Part shown: positions 1 to 8,239 of the stretch, in pieces | Layout: every line of letters begins with the position of its first letter | Numbering within the stretch: the stretch's first letter is position 1 | Source of the DNA: an uncultured Bacteroidales bacterium | GTDB lineage: Bacteria; Bacteroidota; Bacteroidia; Bacteroidales; FEN-979 | NCBI GenBank assembly: GCA_903837605.1 | Contig: CAILVF010000087.1 | Span: 1 to 64,000, forward strand | Length of the DNA stretch: 64,000 nt | Direction: 5' to 3' | Notes under the pieces: generated by a model | Told to the model about the DNA's origin: nothing | The model's database searches: none | Seen by the model: the letters and a program-made list of their open reading frames with translations, nothing else | Program-made: the position numbers and the translations under genes

Positions 1-142
1 ATCCAGTCATCCAGTTATCCAGCTATCCAGTCATCCAGCTATCCAGTCATCCAGTTATCCAGTCATCCAGCTATCCAGTCATCCAGTCATCCAGTCATCC
101 AGTCATCCAGCTATCCAGTCATCCAGCTATCCAGCTATCCCG
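1..142. repeat. 8-bp tandem array (ATCCAGYY)n
   Basis: About seventeen direct copies of an 8-bp unit, ATCCAGTC, ATCCAGTT or ATCCAGCT, run from the window edge to the stop codon of glyQS with no spacer. Only the two Y positions vary. The array probably continues beyond the window. The same unit (mostly ATCCAGTT/ATCCAGTA) fills the nuoE-nuoD gap at 27356-27484. There is no spacer/repeat alternation, so it is not CRISPR. It lies in the 3' untranslated region of glyQS. Confidence 0.95.
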
Positions 143-1663
143 TTATCCCCTGATCTTCTTCGTCACAACAGCCGACACCTCATCCATGGTGATCCTCTCC
201 TGCAGCATGGTATCCCTGTCGCGTATGGTCACGGTATTATCCTGCAGCGTCTGGTGGTCTATGGTAATACAATACGGTGTCCCAAGGGCATCCATGCGGC
301 GGTAGCGGCGACCGATGGTATCTTTTTCTTCGTAAAAGCAGCGGTGGTCGTACATGAGTTTGTCCATGATCTCCCGGGCCTTTTCGGGCAGCCCGTCTTT
401 CTTGACCAGCGGAAGTACAGCCACCCTGATGGGAGCCAGTTTTGCCGGGATCCCTAAAACAACGCGATCGGAACCATCCTCCAGTTTTTCTTCACGGTAG
501 GCATGGCTCAGAACAGCCAGGAATGTACGGTCAAGGCCTATGGAAGTCTCCACCACATACGGCACATACCCTTCATTCTGTTCAGTGTCGAAATACTGTA
601 TCTTTCGTCCCGAAAATTTCTGGTGGGCCGAAAGGTCAAAATCGGTGCGGCTGTGAATGCCTTCAATCTCCTTGAATCCGATCGGGAATTCAAATTCAAT
701 ATCGGCTGCGGCATTGGCATAATGGGCCAGCTTGTCATGGTCATGGAAGCGGTATTTGCTTGCCGGGATCCCCAGTGAAAGGTGCCATTTCATCCGCTCT
801 TCCTTCCAGTATTCATACCATTTCATTTCTTCTCCCGGCCTCACGAAGAACTGCATCTCCATCTGTTCGAATTCACGCATGCGGAAAAGGAACTGTCGGG
901 CCACGATCTCGTTTCGGAAGGCCTTGCCTGTTTGGGCGATCCCGAATGGGATCTTCATGCGGGCAGTCTTCTGGACATTCAGGAAATTCACAAAAATACC
1001 CTGGGCTGTCTCAGGCCTGAGGTAGATCTCGTTGGCGTCTTCATTGACCGAGCCCATCTGGGTTGAGAACATGAGGTTGAATTGCCTTACTTCGGTCCAG
1101 TTTTTGGTTCCTGAAACCGGACAAACGATTCCCAATTCTTCGATCAGCAGTTTCACATCGGCCAGGTCGTTTCGCTCAAGCGCAGGATAGAAGCGGTTCT
1201 TGACCGCATTGATCTTGTCCTGGTATTCCTTTACCCTGGGATTGGTTTCGCGGTACATTTTCTCATCGAAGGTCTCACCGAAACGGCCCCTGGCCTTTTC
1301 TACTTCCTTTGAGATCTTGTCTTCTGTCTTCTGGATATGATCCTCGATAAGCACATCGGCACGGTAACGTTTTTTCGAATCCCTGTTATCTATCATGGGG
1401 TCGCTGAAGGCATCCACATGTCCTGATGCCTTCCAAACCGTGGGATGCATGAAAATCGCAGCATCGAGGCCAACGATATTCTCGTGGTACTGTACCATCG
1501 ATTTCCACCAGTATTCGCGGATATTATTCTTGAGTTCGACCCCGAATGGGCCGTAATCATAAACCGCGCTTAATCCGTCGTACAATTCGCTCGAAGGAAA
1601 TACAAAACCATACTCCTTGGCGTGTGAAATGATCTTTTTGAATAATTCTTCGTTATTGGCCAT
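143..1663 (-). CDS. glyQS: Glycyl-tRNA synthetase, alpha2 (eukaryote/archaeal-like) type
   Basis: This cytoplasmic class II aminoacyl-tRNA synthetase charges tRNA-Gly with glycine. At 506 residues it is the single-chain homodimer form, not the bacterial GlyQ/GlyS heterotetramer. The N-terminus carries the family block around GFVFPSSELYDGLSAVYDYG. Motif 2 is around FRNEIVARQFLFRMREF and motif 3 around GLDRTFLAVLSHAY. The C-terminal anticodon-binding domain begins near APIRVAVLPL. The ATG start is preceded by a TAnnTTTG-type element at 1684-1691. The stop TAA touches the 8-bp repeat array. It stands alone, with its 5' end divergent from the Fic gene. Confidence 0.97.
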   Translation of the reverse strand: MANNEELFKKIISHAKEYGFVFPSSELYDGLSAVYDYGPFGVELKNNIREYWWKSMVQYHENIVGLDAAIFMHPTVWKASGHVDAFSDPMIDNRDSKKRYRADVLIEDHIQKTEDKISKEVEKARGRFGETFDEKMYRETNPRVKEYQDKINAVKNRFYPALERNDLADVKLLIEELGIVCPVSGTKNWTEVRQFNLMFSTQMGSVNEDANEIYLRPETAQGIFVNFLNVQKTARMKIPFGIAQTGKAFRNEIVARQFLFRMREFEQMEMQFFVRPGEEMKWYEYWKEERMKWHLSLGIPASKYRFHDHDKLAHYANAAADIEFEFPIGFKEIEGIHSRTDFDLSAHQKFSGRKIQYFDTEQNEGYVPYVVETSIGLDRTFLAVLSHAYREEKLEDGSDRVVLGIPAKLAPIRVAVLPLVKKDGLPEKAREIMDKLMYDHRCFYEEKDTIGRRYRRMDALGTPYCITIDHQTLQDNTVTIRDRDTMLQERITMDEVSAVVTKKIRG

Positions 1664-1683
1664 TTTGCCTCGAAATTAGGTTA

Positions 1684-1691
1684 CAAAGGTA
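1684..1691 (-). promoter_or_regulatory. -7 element of the glyQS promoter
   Basis: On the minus strand this reads TACCTTTG, an exact match to the Bacteroidota -7 consensus TAnnTTTG, 20 bases upstream of the glyQS ATG. No TTG or TTTG is found at the usual 19-20 bases upstream, so only half of the promoter is recognisable. Confidence 0.5.
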
Positions 1692-1889
1692 AAAAAAATC
1701 ATGATCCGGCTCGCATCTTCACACCGCCGCTTTCGCTCGCAATCTTGCATCACGGCTGGGGTTAGGTTATTCGCACTAATTGGGAATTTTTTTTGCGCGC
1801 TCATTTCGGCTTCGCCGAACGCCATACCCGGGGCCGCTTAGGCAAATTGCTTCGCTCCTGTATCAGCAGTATCGATCTTTTTTGGAATT
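1692..1889. other. Intergenic stretch without a recognised gene
   Basis: This is most of the 339-base gap between glyQS and the Fic gene. No open frame with family resemblance was seen. It holds a 6-bp-arm hairpin (TTCGGC-TTC-GCCGAA, 1805-1819) without a following T run, and GC-rich fragments such as TTGCTTCGCT that resemble part of the nuoL-nuoK hairpin. It could be a decayed gene or repeat. I assign no function. Confidence 0.4.
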
Positions 1890-1980
1890 ATATGTATAGA
1901 TAATTTGTTTTTCTATACATATTGGATTATATTTGTAAAGATTTTTCAATTTTCTATACAAATGAATGTTGATTTGTATA
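1890..1980 (+). promoter_or_regulatory. Fic promoter overlapped by two palindromic operators
   Basis: A promoter is visible as TTTG (1904-1907), a 20-base spacer and TATATTTG (1928-1935). One palindrome has perfect 11-bp arms, ATATGTATAGA (1890-1900) and TCTATACATAT (1912-1922), with the -33 element in its loop. A second has perfect 9-bp arms, TATACAAAT (1955-1963) and ATTTGTATA (1972-1980), in the expected early transcribed region. Both share the core CTATACA. The placement fits a repressor that blocks RNA polymerase. The downstream Fic protein ends in a winged-helix domain, so autorepression is inferred. Confidence 0.7.
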
Positions 1981-2002
1981 AAAAATATTAAAAACATGAC
2001 GA

Positions 2003-3088
2003 ATGGAAAAATTCTCTTCAAACATACCATGGAAGGTGTCGTTACTACCTCCTGCTGCCGAGCTTGAGACCAGGACAGTTCTTAAGAAGCTGCCCGGCGT
2101 CCACCGTGCCCTGGCAGAAATGAAAGGAATTGCAGGTACAATTCCGAACCAGGCCATACTTCTGAACACCCTAGGATTACAGGAGGCAAAAGACAGTTCT
2201 GCGGTTGAGAATATCATTACAACCCATGACGAATTGTTCAAAGCTGAACTGAACCTTTCAGGATCTCTCCCGGGTGCGGCAAAGGAAGTACAACGTTATG
2301 TCGCTGCACTTAAAAAGGGTTTTGCACTGGTATCGAAAAACGGTCTGTTAACCGCAAATCATATCCTGCAGATCCAGGTAACCCTGGAAGAGAACCAGGC
2401 AGGATTCAGGAAGGTTCCGGGAACCGTCCTGAAAAATGCAAGGACCGGGAAGGTTGTTTTTACGCCCCCCCAGAATCATTCAGAAATCGTGAAAGCCATG
2501 TCCAATCTGGTGAATTATATTAATGATGATTCCCTCAGCGATGCCGATCCCTTGGTAAAGATGGCCGTGATCCATTTTCAGTTTGAGAGCATTCATCCTT
2601 TCTTTGATGGCAACGGGCGCACGGGAAGAATAATCAACATCCTTTACCTTGTACAGAAGTCCCTCCTGAACATCCCCATCCTCTATCTGAGCCGTTACAT
2701 TATTCAACACAAGGCCGAATATTACCGTTTGCTTCAGAATGTGCGGCAGAAGTCCGAATGGGAACCCTGGCTTCTGTTCATGCTTGAAGGCATTCAGAAA
2801 ACCTCTGTCGAAACAACCGGGCTCATTCTTGAAATCAGGAAGCTTATGATGGATTACAAGCTTCGCATCAGGGAGAATTACAAGTTTTACAGCCAGGAAT
2901 TGATAAACAACCTGTTCAGGCATCCGTATACTAAAATTGAGTTCCTTAAAAACGACCTGAACGTATCAAGGCTGACTGCTTCCAGTTATCTTACAAGGCT
3001 TTCGGAGGATGGCTTTTTAACCAAAAAGAAATTAGGTGTTGGCAATTATTATATCAATACACCGCTTTTTGCATTGTTTGACCGTTAA
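2003..3088 (+). CDS. Fic family protein (AMPylase) with C-terminal winged helix
   Basis: Fic domains usually transfer AMP from ATP to a hydroxyl side chain of a target protein. The 361-residue protein has a Fic N-terminal domain, an inhibitory helix motif S65-x3-E69-N70 of the (S/T)xxxE(G/N) class that blocks ATP until relieved, the catalytic motif HPFFDGNGRTGR at 198-209 with the complete HPFxxGNGR signature, and a C-terminal helix-turn-helix (about residues 290-350). The overlapping ATG at 1996 is in another frame. The architecture resembles stand-alone regulatory Fic proteins such as SoFic. No antitoxin gene lies alongside, consistent with the built-in inhibitory motif. The target protein is unknown. 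Confidence 0.9.
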   Translation: MEKFSSNIPWKVSLLPPAAELETRTVLKKLPGVHRALAEMKGIAGTIPNQAILLNTLGLQEAKDSSAVENIITTHDELFKAELNLSGSLPGAAKEVQRYVAALKKGFALVSKNGLLTANHILQIQVTLEENQAGFRKVPGTVLKNARTGKVVFTPPQNHSEIVKAMSNLVNYINDDSLSDADPLVKMAVIHFQFESIHPFFDGNGRTGRIINILYLVQKSLLNIPILYLSRYIIQHKAEYYRLLQNVRQKSEWEPWLLFMLEGIQKTSVETTGLILEIRKLMMDYKLRIRENYKFYSQELINNLFRHPYTKIEFLKNDLNVSRLTASSYLTRLSEDGFLTKKKLGVGNYYINTPLFALFDR

Positions 3089-3184
3089 ACAATCATGTTT
3101 TTGTAAGTTTGCATTAACAGTTTCCCGACAGGTTTTAATCATACGTACCGATCCTTTCCAACATATCTCAAGTAAACGTAGTTT

Positions 3185-4570
3185 ATGAAAACCAACCGAC
3201 GAAATTTCCTCCGGACTGCAGCTGCGGGTATTGCCGCTGTTTCCCTTGCCGATTTCAGCGCTTTTGCTTCCACTGCAAATCCCATCCGCCCTCCTGAACC
3301 TGAAAGGAAAGGAAAAAGCGTGATGGGGCTGGCCTGCGAACCTCTGAAAACCGTCAGGATCGGGCTGGTCGGACTGGGCATGCGCGGGCTGGATACCCTG
3401 GAAAGGCTGATGTTCGTTGAAGGCGTTGAAGTCACCGCCATATGTGATGTGATCCCTGAACGTGTTACGGCAGGAAAGAAGGCCGTCACGAAAGCAAAGA
3501 GAAAAGAGCCTGTTGGTTATTCCAATGGGGAGGAAGACTGGAAGAATCTCTGCGAAAGGGATGATGTGGACCTGGTTTACAGCTGCACTCCCTGGCTCTG
3601 GCATACCCCGGTATCGGTCTATGCCATGAAACATGGCAAGCATGCGGCTACTGAAGTCCCGGCTGCAATGACCATCGGGGATTGCTGGGAGCTTGTGAAT
3701 ACGGCCGAGGAAACCCGGAGACATTGCATGATGCTCGAGAACTGCTGTTATGATTTCTTCGAGCTGAATACCCTGAACATGGCCCGCAAAGGTGTTTTCG
3801 GCGAGATCATGTACGGCGAAGGCGCGTACATCCACGACCTGAGATGGTTGAAATTTGACCGGGTGAACGGCTATGCCGGCATGTGGAGGCTGAAATACAA
3901 TATGACCCATAACGGGAACCCTTATCCCACCCACGGGCTTGGCCCGGTTGCCCAGATCATGTGCATCAACCGCGGCGACCGCATGGATTACCTTAATTCC
4001 ATTTCGACCAACCAGGTCGGTATGACGCGGTATGCCGAAGAAAAATTCGGCAGCCTGAGTCCGGATGCGATCCAGACTTATGCTCTGGGTGATATGAACA
4101 CCACGGTCATCCATACGGTGAACGGCAAGACCATTATGATACAGCATGATACCACAAGCCCGAGGCCATACAGCCGCATCCACATGATCAGCGGGACCAA
4201 AGGCATGGCCAGGAAATGGCCTGTTGAGCAGATCGCGCTGGAACCCAAAGCTCATCAATGGCTTAAGAAAAAAGATTACAGTAAGCTGATGAAGGAATAC
4301 GAGCACCCCCTCGCCGCTAAGATCGGCAAGACTGCGAAGAAAGTCGGGGGTCACGGGGGGATGGACTATATCATGGATTCCCGCCTCAGCTACTGCCTGC
4401 GTAAAGGCCTGCCCCTCGACCAGGATGTATATGATGCGGCAGCATGGTCATCGGTGATCGAGCTGAGCAGTATTTCAGTCAATAAGCGCGGAAATTCAGT
4501 GGACATGCCCGATTTTACCCGGGGTGAATGGAAGGATGCGAAACCTCTGGGGATTGTGACGATAGATTAA
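3185..4570 (+). CDS. Tat-exported Gfo/Idh/MocA oxidoreductase, GH109 (alpha-N-acetylgalactosaminidase) type
   Basis: Glycoside hydrolase family 109 enzymes cleave terminal alpha-GalNAc using a tightly bound NAD that is reduced and reoxidised within each cycle. The N-terminus has a twin-arginine signal (RRNFLRT at residues 5-11, then an alanine-rich stretch), as in Bacteroides members. A Rossmann motif GLVGLGMRG follows near residue 60. The block around HTPVSVYAMKHGKHA and the stretch RRHCMMLENCCYDFFELNTL, followed by GEGAYIHDLR, are characteristic of GH109. Length (461 residues) fits the family. Export places it in the periplasm or outer envelope, where it could trim host or mucin-type glycans. 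Substrate is inferred from family resemblance only. Confidence 0.85.
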   Translation: MKTNRRNFLRTAAAGIAAVSLADFSAFASTANPIRPPEPERKGKSVMGLACEPLKTVRIGLVGLGMRGLDTLERLMFVEGVEVTAICDVIPERVTAGKKAVTKAKRKEPVGYSNGEEDWKNLCERDDVDLVYSCTPWLWHTPVSVYAMKHGKHAATEVPAAMTIGDCWELVNTAEETRRHCMMLENCCYDFFELNTLNMARKGVFGEIMYGEGAYIHDLRWLKFDRVNGYAGMWRLKYNMTHNGNPYPTHGLGPVAQIMCINRGDRMDYLNSISTNQVGMTRYAEEKFGSLSPDAIQTYALGDMNTTVIHTVNGKTIMIQHDTTSPRPYSRIHMISGTKGMARKWPVEQIALEPKAHQWLKKKDYSKLMKEYEHPLAAKIGKTAKKVGGHGGMDYIMDSRLSYCLRKGLPLDQDVYDAAAWSSVIELSSISVNKRGNSVDMPDFTRGEWKDAKPLGIVTID

Positions 4571-4684
4571 AACTGCAAGGTTCTGAAAAGTTAATTATTG
4601 CTAATTTTAAACGGCCGAAGTTCGGCGTGGCTTACAAACTTTTAAAAGATCAAGGAACATTATATAACCGCGATTGACCGATTC

Positions 4685-5257
4685 ATGCAAAAACAGGTAT
4701 TGTTTCTGATTTTAATTTCATGGGTTGTTGGTGTTGGGGAGTTATACGCCCAGTCAGCCGGGTACAATTATATCAGGGTGGATTCGATTCTTGTGGCTGG
4801 TCTTCACAACGATGGCCAGGTGGGCCAGCAAACCGGCCCCGGCATTCAAACCACCATTACCTACCTCGATGGGATCGGTCGCCCCGTTCAATCCATCCTC
4901 GTTGGGAAAAGCCCATCGTTGAAAGATATCGTTTCCATTCATGTGTATGATCCCCGCGGCAATGAATCCATTCACTATTTACCCTTCACCAAAGCCGCTA
5001 ACAATGGGTTATGTATCGCAAACCCCGTGGAACTGATCAATGCCTTTTATCAGAACCCGCCCCAGAACAGCGCTTCCACCTCATTTCCCTATTCGCAATC
5101 CGTTTTTGAACCCAGTCCCCTGAACAGGATCATCAGGCAAAGCGCCCCGGGTGAATCCTGGAACCTGGCCTCCGATCATACCCGTAACACTGATTACCGC
5201 CTGGATAACCTCGAAGGGCTGCAAGCTGAGCTGGATAAATACCACCCGCTGGGATAA
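4685..5257 (+). pseudogene. N-terminal remnant of an RHS-repeat protein (DUF6443-like)
   Basis: The 190-residue frame begins with a signal peptide (ending ...GELYAQS) and then shows the start of Bacteroidota RHS/YD-repeat proteins: TTITYLDGIGRPVQS, a YDPRGNES segment and a YLPF motif. Complete relatives usually exceed 1,000 residues and end in a variable toxin or effector domain. Here the frame stops before any YD repeats, a terminator follows directly, and an unrelated ORF6N gene comes next. I read it as a truncated gene. A short functional secreted protein cannot be excluded. Confidence 0.6.
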
Positions 5258-5290
5258 ATTGGAGGTCGCAAATTGCGTCCTCCAATTTTT
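5256..5290 (+). terminator. Intrinsic terminator after the RHS remnant
   Basis: Arms AAATTGGAGG (5256-5265) and CCTCCAATTT (5279-5288) pair perfectly. The stem continues with CGCA/TGCG after one mismatch and ends in a T run. It overlaps the stop codon of the RHS remnant and insulates it from the ORF6N gene. Confidence 0.8.
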
Positions 5291-5324
5291 AAAAACATAT
5301 CTTTACACACGAAACCCTGCATCT

Positions 5325-5879
5325 ATGAATAAACAGAACTCCCTGATGATCCCCGAGGAAGTGATCATGAGTAAAATCTACCTGATCCGGGGCCGCAAAG
5401 TCATGCTTGACAGGGACTTGGCCGTCTTATACGACGTTGAAACCAAGCGACTGAAAGAAGCTGTCCGGAGAAATATCAGCCGGTTCCCGGAAGACTTTAT
5501 GTTCGAGCTTACCCAGGAGGAGTTCCAACAATGGAGGACACAGTTCTTGCAGTCAGATGCCGATAAAATGGGACTTCGTCATCCCCCGTTTGCCTTTACC
5601 GAACATGGCGTATTGATGCTGGCCAGCGTTCTCAACAGTGAACGAGCCGTTCAGGTTAACATACAAATCGTACGAATCTTTACCCGGATGCGTGAAATGC
5701 TGTTGACCCACCGGGATATCCTTGAGAAACTCTCGCGGATCGAACAAAAAATGGCAGATCATGACGATAAGATCCTTTTGATCTTCGAATACCTCAAGCA
5801 GCTCGAGCAGGTTAAACAGCAGGAACTTGAGTTTAAAGAGCGCAAGCGCATCGGCTTTAAACGTGGGGATGAATCATAA
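5325..5879 (+). CDS. ORF6N domain-containing protein
   Basis: ORF6N is a small DNA-binding domain related to KilA-N and found in phages and mobile regions of many Bacteroidota. The 184-residue protein shows the domain pattern: EEVIMSKIYLIRGRKVMLDRDLAVLYDVETKRLKE is recognisable in parts (IYLIRG, VMLDRDLA, LYDVETKRLKEAV), then RNISRFPEDFMFELTQEE and FAFTEHGVLMLASVLNSERA. The C-terminus is charged and predicted helical. The ATG was chosen because it follows a terminator and a TATCTTTA element (5298-5305) and begins the conserved region; the frame is open further upstream. Its role is unknown; such genes often mark phage-derived or mobile DNA. Confidence 0.85.
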   Translation: MNKQNSLMIPEEVIMSKIYLIRGRKVMLDRDLAVLYDVETKRLKEAVRRNISRFPEDFMFELTQEEFQQWRTQFLQSDADKMGLRHPPFAFTEHGVLMLASVLNSERAVQVNIQIVRIFTRMREMLLTHRDILEKLSRIEQKMADHDDKILLIFEYLKQLEQVKQQELEFKERKRIGFKRGDES

Positions 5880-5890
5880 GCCCTGATAGT

Positions 5891-5985
5891 TTGAGAGCCA
5901 CCAAGCGCATAAGTTACGTTAAACGCCATGCCGTAGAAACCGGCACGGCGTTTAGCTATCGAACCTTATGCGAAATGGCTCTCAA
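5891..5985. other. 95-nt imperfect hairpin/cruciform element
   Basis: Nested complementary arms close on one another: TTGAGAGCCA with TGGCTCTCAA, CGCATAAG with CTTATGCG, AAACGCC with GGCGTTT and ATGCCG with CGGCAC (one mismatch), around the loop TAGAAAC. There is no T run, so it is not an ordinary terminator. It could be a structured RNA, a recombination site folded as single-stranded DNA, or a REP-like element. It sits just after the ORF6N gene, next to an RHS remnant. Confidence 0.75.
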
Positions 5986-6097
5986 TGCCGGTCATCCCCA
6001 GAGAAAACCCCTCAAAAAAGAAAAGCAAAGGTAAGCGGGAGTACTTTAATGTGCCGCTTGGGTTTGTTTGAATATTAATGCATTTCGGCGATTATTG

Positions 6098-6128
6098 TTG
6101 GATTTATTCTTCCTTCTTGATATTTTTA
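6098..6128 (+). promoter_or_regulatory. Promoter of the prolyl oligopeptidase gene
   Basis: TTG (6098-6100), a 20-base spacer and TATTTTTA (6121-6128, seven of eight matches to TAnnTTTG). Transcription would start near 6133, which rules out the upstream in-frame ATG at 6068 and supports the ATG at 6149. Confidence 0.5.
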
Positions 6129-6148
6129 CATTCTATAACCCTGGTATT

Positions 6149-8218
6149 ATGAAAAATTTGATCGCCCTGTTAATTCTGGTACTGCCTTTCCAGGCAATGT
6201 GCCAGCTCCGTTTTCACCCCCCAGCCACCGAAAGAAAACCCGTGGTTGATTCCCTACATGGGTATTACCTTACCGATGATTATCGCTGGCTGGAAGATAA
6301 AACTGATCAGAAAGTGATCGATTGGACCCAGGCCCAGCACGACTATACCCAGCTTTATATGAAAGCCACCCAAAAGGAACACCAGGGACTGAGGGAAGAG
6401 ATCACCGCCTATATTGACCGTGATTACGAAAGCCCACTCGACAAGGAAGGAAAACGGAAGTTCCAGACCATTAAAAAGAAAGGCGATAAACAGTCCACCC
6501 TGTATACAATACTCGACACAACCAAAGTCCTTATATGGGACCCTGTCAAACTTGACAGTACAGGTAAAACATCCACATCGGGCGTGGACTATACCTACGA
6601 CGGGGAAAGGGCAGCCGTAAGCGTACAGGCATCAGGATCGGAGATCACCACGACTTATATTATCGACACCAGGACGGGGAAGCCTCTTTATCCGCCGCTT
6701 GCAAATACTTTTGGAGTGCAGTGGACCAAAGACCAGCAGCATCTTTATATCTCTATGCGCAGCCAGGAAGACGTGAAACTCCAGCGCCCCCTGAAAACAT
6801 GGCTCTGGAAAGTGGGAGATCCCCCCGAAAGCATGAAATTCCTGGGGACTACCAACGATGCTAAGAATTCCTGGTTCATTTATGATAACCGTTACAGTGA
6901 TGTCACATTTTATGGAACAAGTAATTTTTATGCCGACTCATGCTGGATGAAAAAGACCGGGACCGAAGAGAAAGGGATCCTTGTCTATTCAAGTACGAAG
7001 TTCCAGGCTTACCCTTGGGCTATTGGCAATAAACTGTATATCCTCACCAATGATAATGCCCCGAACAAACGTTTCATGATTGCCGATAAGGAAAAACCTG
7101 AATACAAGGACTGGAAAGTCCTGATCCCCGAAAGCAAAACGGTAATTGAGAATGTTGAAGTTCTCAAGGACGGACGACTGGTTGTCCAGGATAAAAAAGA
7201 TATACAGAGCCGTGTAACAATGTATGACTCTCTGGGTAAACTTATCGGCCCTGTCGAGCTTCCCGAGATCGGGGATATCTCTTCCTTCGGATATGACCGG
7301 GAAGAAGATTCAGTGTATGTCAGCATGAGCACCTTTACGTCGCCCGGAAAAGTATATATCGCTTCTCCCAAGGACTTCAAATGGCGCTTGTTCTACCAGC
7401 AGAAAATACCCATCGATATGTCGAACATCACCGGGGAGATTAAATTCTATTATTCCAAGGACAGCACCCGGGTCCCGGTCATTATAGTCCATCGCAAAGA
7501 CATGAAGCTCGACGGAACAAACCCCTTGCTGATTACAGCCTACGGCGGATTTAATTACGGGATAAAGCCGGGATATTACGGAGGATATGCAGCCCTGATC
7601 AACCGGGGTGTGGTGGTTGCCGAACCGGGGATACGAGGGGGAGATGAATACGGAGAATCCTGGCACGAAAACGGTATGCTTCTGAAGAAACAAAACTGTT
7701 TTGACGATTTCAATGCTTGCGCCGAATGGCTGGTCCGTGAAAAATATACTACTTCAAACAGTACCGTCGCATGGGGCGGAAGTAATGGCGGCTTATTGAT
7801 GGGAGCCGTGGCAACCCAGCGTCCCGACCTGTATAAGGCGATTCTCTGCGCTGTTCCCCTGATCGATATGATCCGTTACCACAAATTCCTGATCGCGAGG
7901 TACTGGATCCCCGAATACGGAAGTTCCGAGAATGAAGCCGATTTCAGGAATCTGCTGCAGTATTCTCCTTATCAGCATATCCGCCTCGGGTTGAACGTCC
8001 CTACAATGCTGGTTCGTACTGGAGCCAACGACAGCCGGGTCGATCCCCTGCATGCCAAGAAATTTACGGCAGCTTTACAGAATAATCCCGGGCAGATCAA
8101 TCCGGTAATGCTTTATATAGATTATAATGTCGGGCATGGTTCAGGGCAGGCTACCAAACAAAGGATAGAAAATACGGTTGTTGATTTTGAATTCCTGCTG
8201 AACCAGCTGGGATTATAG
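6149..8218 (+). CDS. Prolyl oligopeptidase (peptidase family S9A), secreted
   Basis: This serine peptidase cleaves short peptides after proline. From the chosen ATG it is 689 residues with a signal peptide (MKNLIALLILVLPFQAMC). An N-terminal segment (PVVDSLHG, DDYRWLED) leads into a seven-bladed propeller region. The C-terminal alpha/beta-hydrolase domain carries Ser545 in GGSNGGLL, Asp628 in NDSRV and His663 in VGHGSG. The RGGDEYGESWH stretch is typical of S9A. A cysteine follows the hydrophobic signal core (AMCQ), so it may be a lipoprotein. It probably acts in the periplasm on peptides entering the cell. The start is supported by the promoter at 6098-6128. Confidence 0.93.
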   Translation: MKNLIALLILVLPFQAMCQLRFHPPATERKPVVDSLHGYYLTDDYRWLEDKTDQKVIDWTQAQHDYTQLYMKATQKEHQGLREEITAYIDRDYESPLDKEGKRKFQTIKKKGDKQSTLYTILDTTKVLIWDPVKLDSTGKTSTSGVDYTYDGERAAVSVQASGSEITTTYIIDTRTGKPLYPPLANTFGVQWTKDQQHLYISMRSQEDVKLQRPLKTWLWKVGDPPESMKFLGTTNDAKNSWFIYDNRYSDVTFYGTSNFYADSCWMKKTGTEEKGILVYSSTKFQAYPWAIGNKLYILTNDNAPNKRFMIADKEKPEYKDWKVLIPESKTVIENVEVLKDGRLVVQDKKDIQSRVTMYDSLGKLIGPVELPEIGDISSFGYDREEDSVYVSMSTFTSPGKVYIASPKDFKWRLFYQQKIPIDMSNITGEIKFYYSKDSTRVPVIIVHRKDMKLDGTNPLLITAYGGFNYGIKPGYYGGYAALINRGVVVAEPGIRGGDEYGESWHENGMLLKKQNCFDDFNACAEWLVREKYTTSNSTVAWGGSNGGLLMGAVATQRPDLYKAILCAVPLIDMIRYHKFLIARYWIPEYGSSENEADFRNLLQYSPYQHIRLGLNVPTMLVRTGANDSRVDPLHAKKFTAALQNNPGQINPVMLYIDYNVGHGSGQATKQRIENTVVDFEFLLNQLGL

Positions 8219-8239
8219 TTTGCTTAGTGAACCTGCCGG

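Noticed and set aside
1-142. CRISPR-like array
   Set aside because: Direct 8-bp units without spacers; no cas genes or leader in the window.
1805-1819. Terminator hairpin downstream of nothing
   Set aside because: Stem of six without a T run and not near any stop codon.
3032-4354. 440-residue open frame antisense to the GH109-like gene
   Set aside because: The plus-strand frame has Tat signal and family motifs. The antisense product is low-complexity in His/Gly/Phe with no domain, as expected from codon bias.
6068-6148. 27 extra N-terminal residues of the prolyl oligopeptidase
   Set aside because: This part holds the promoter (6098-6128), and a clean signal peptide starts at 6149.
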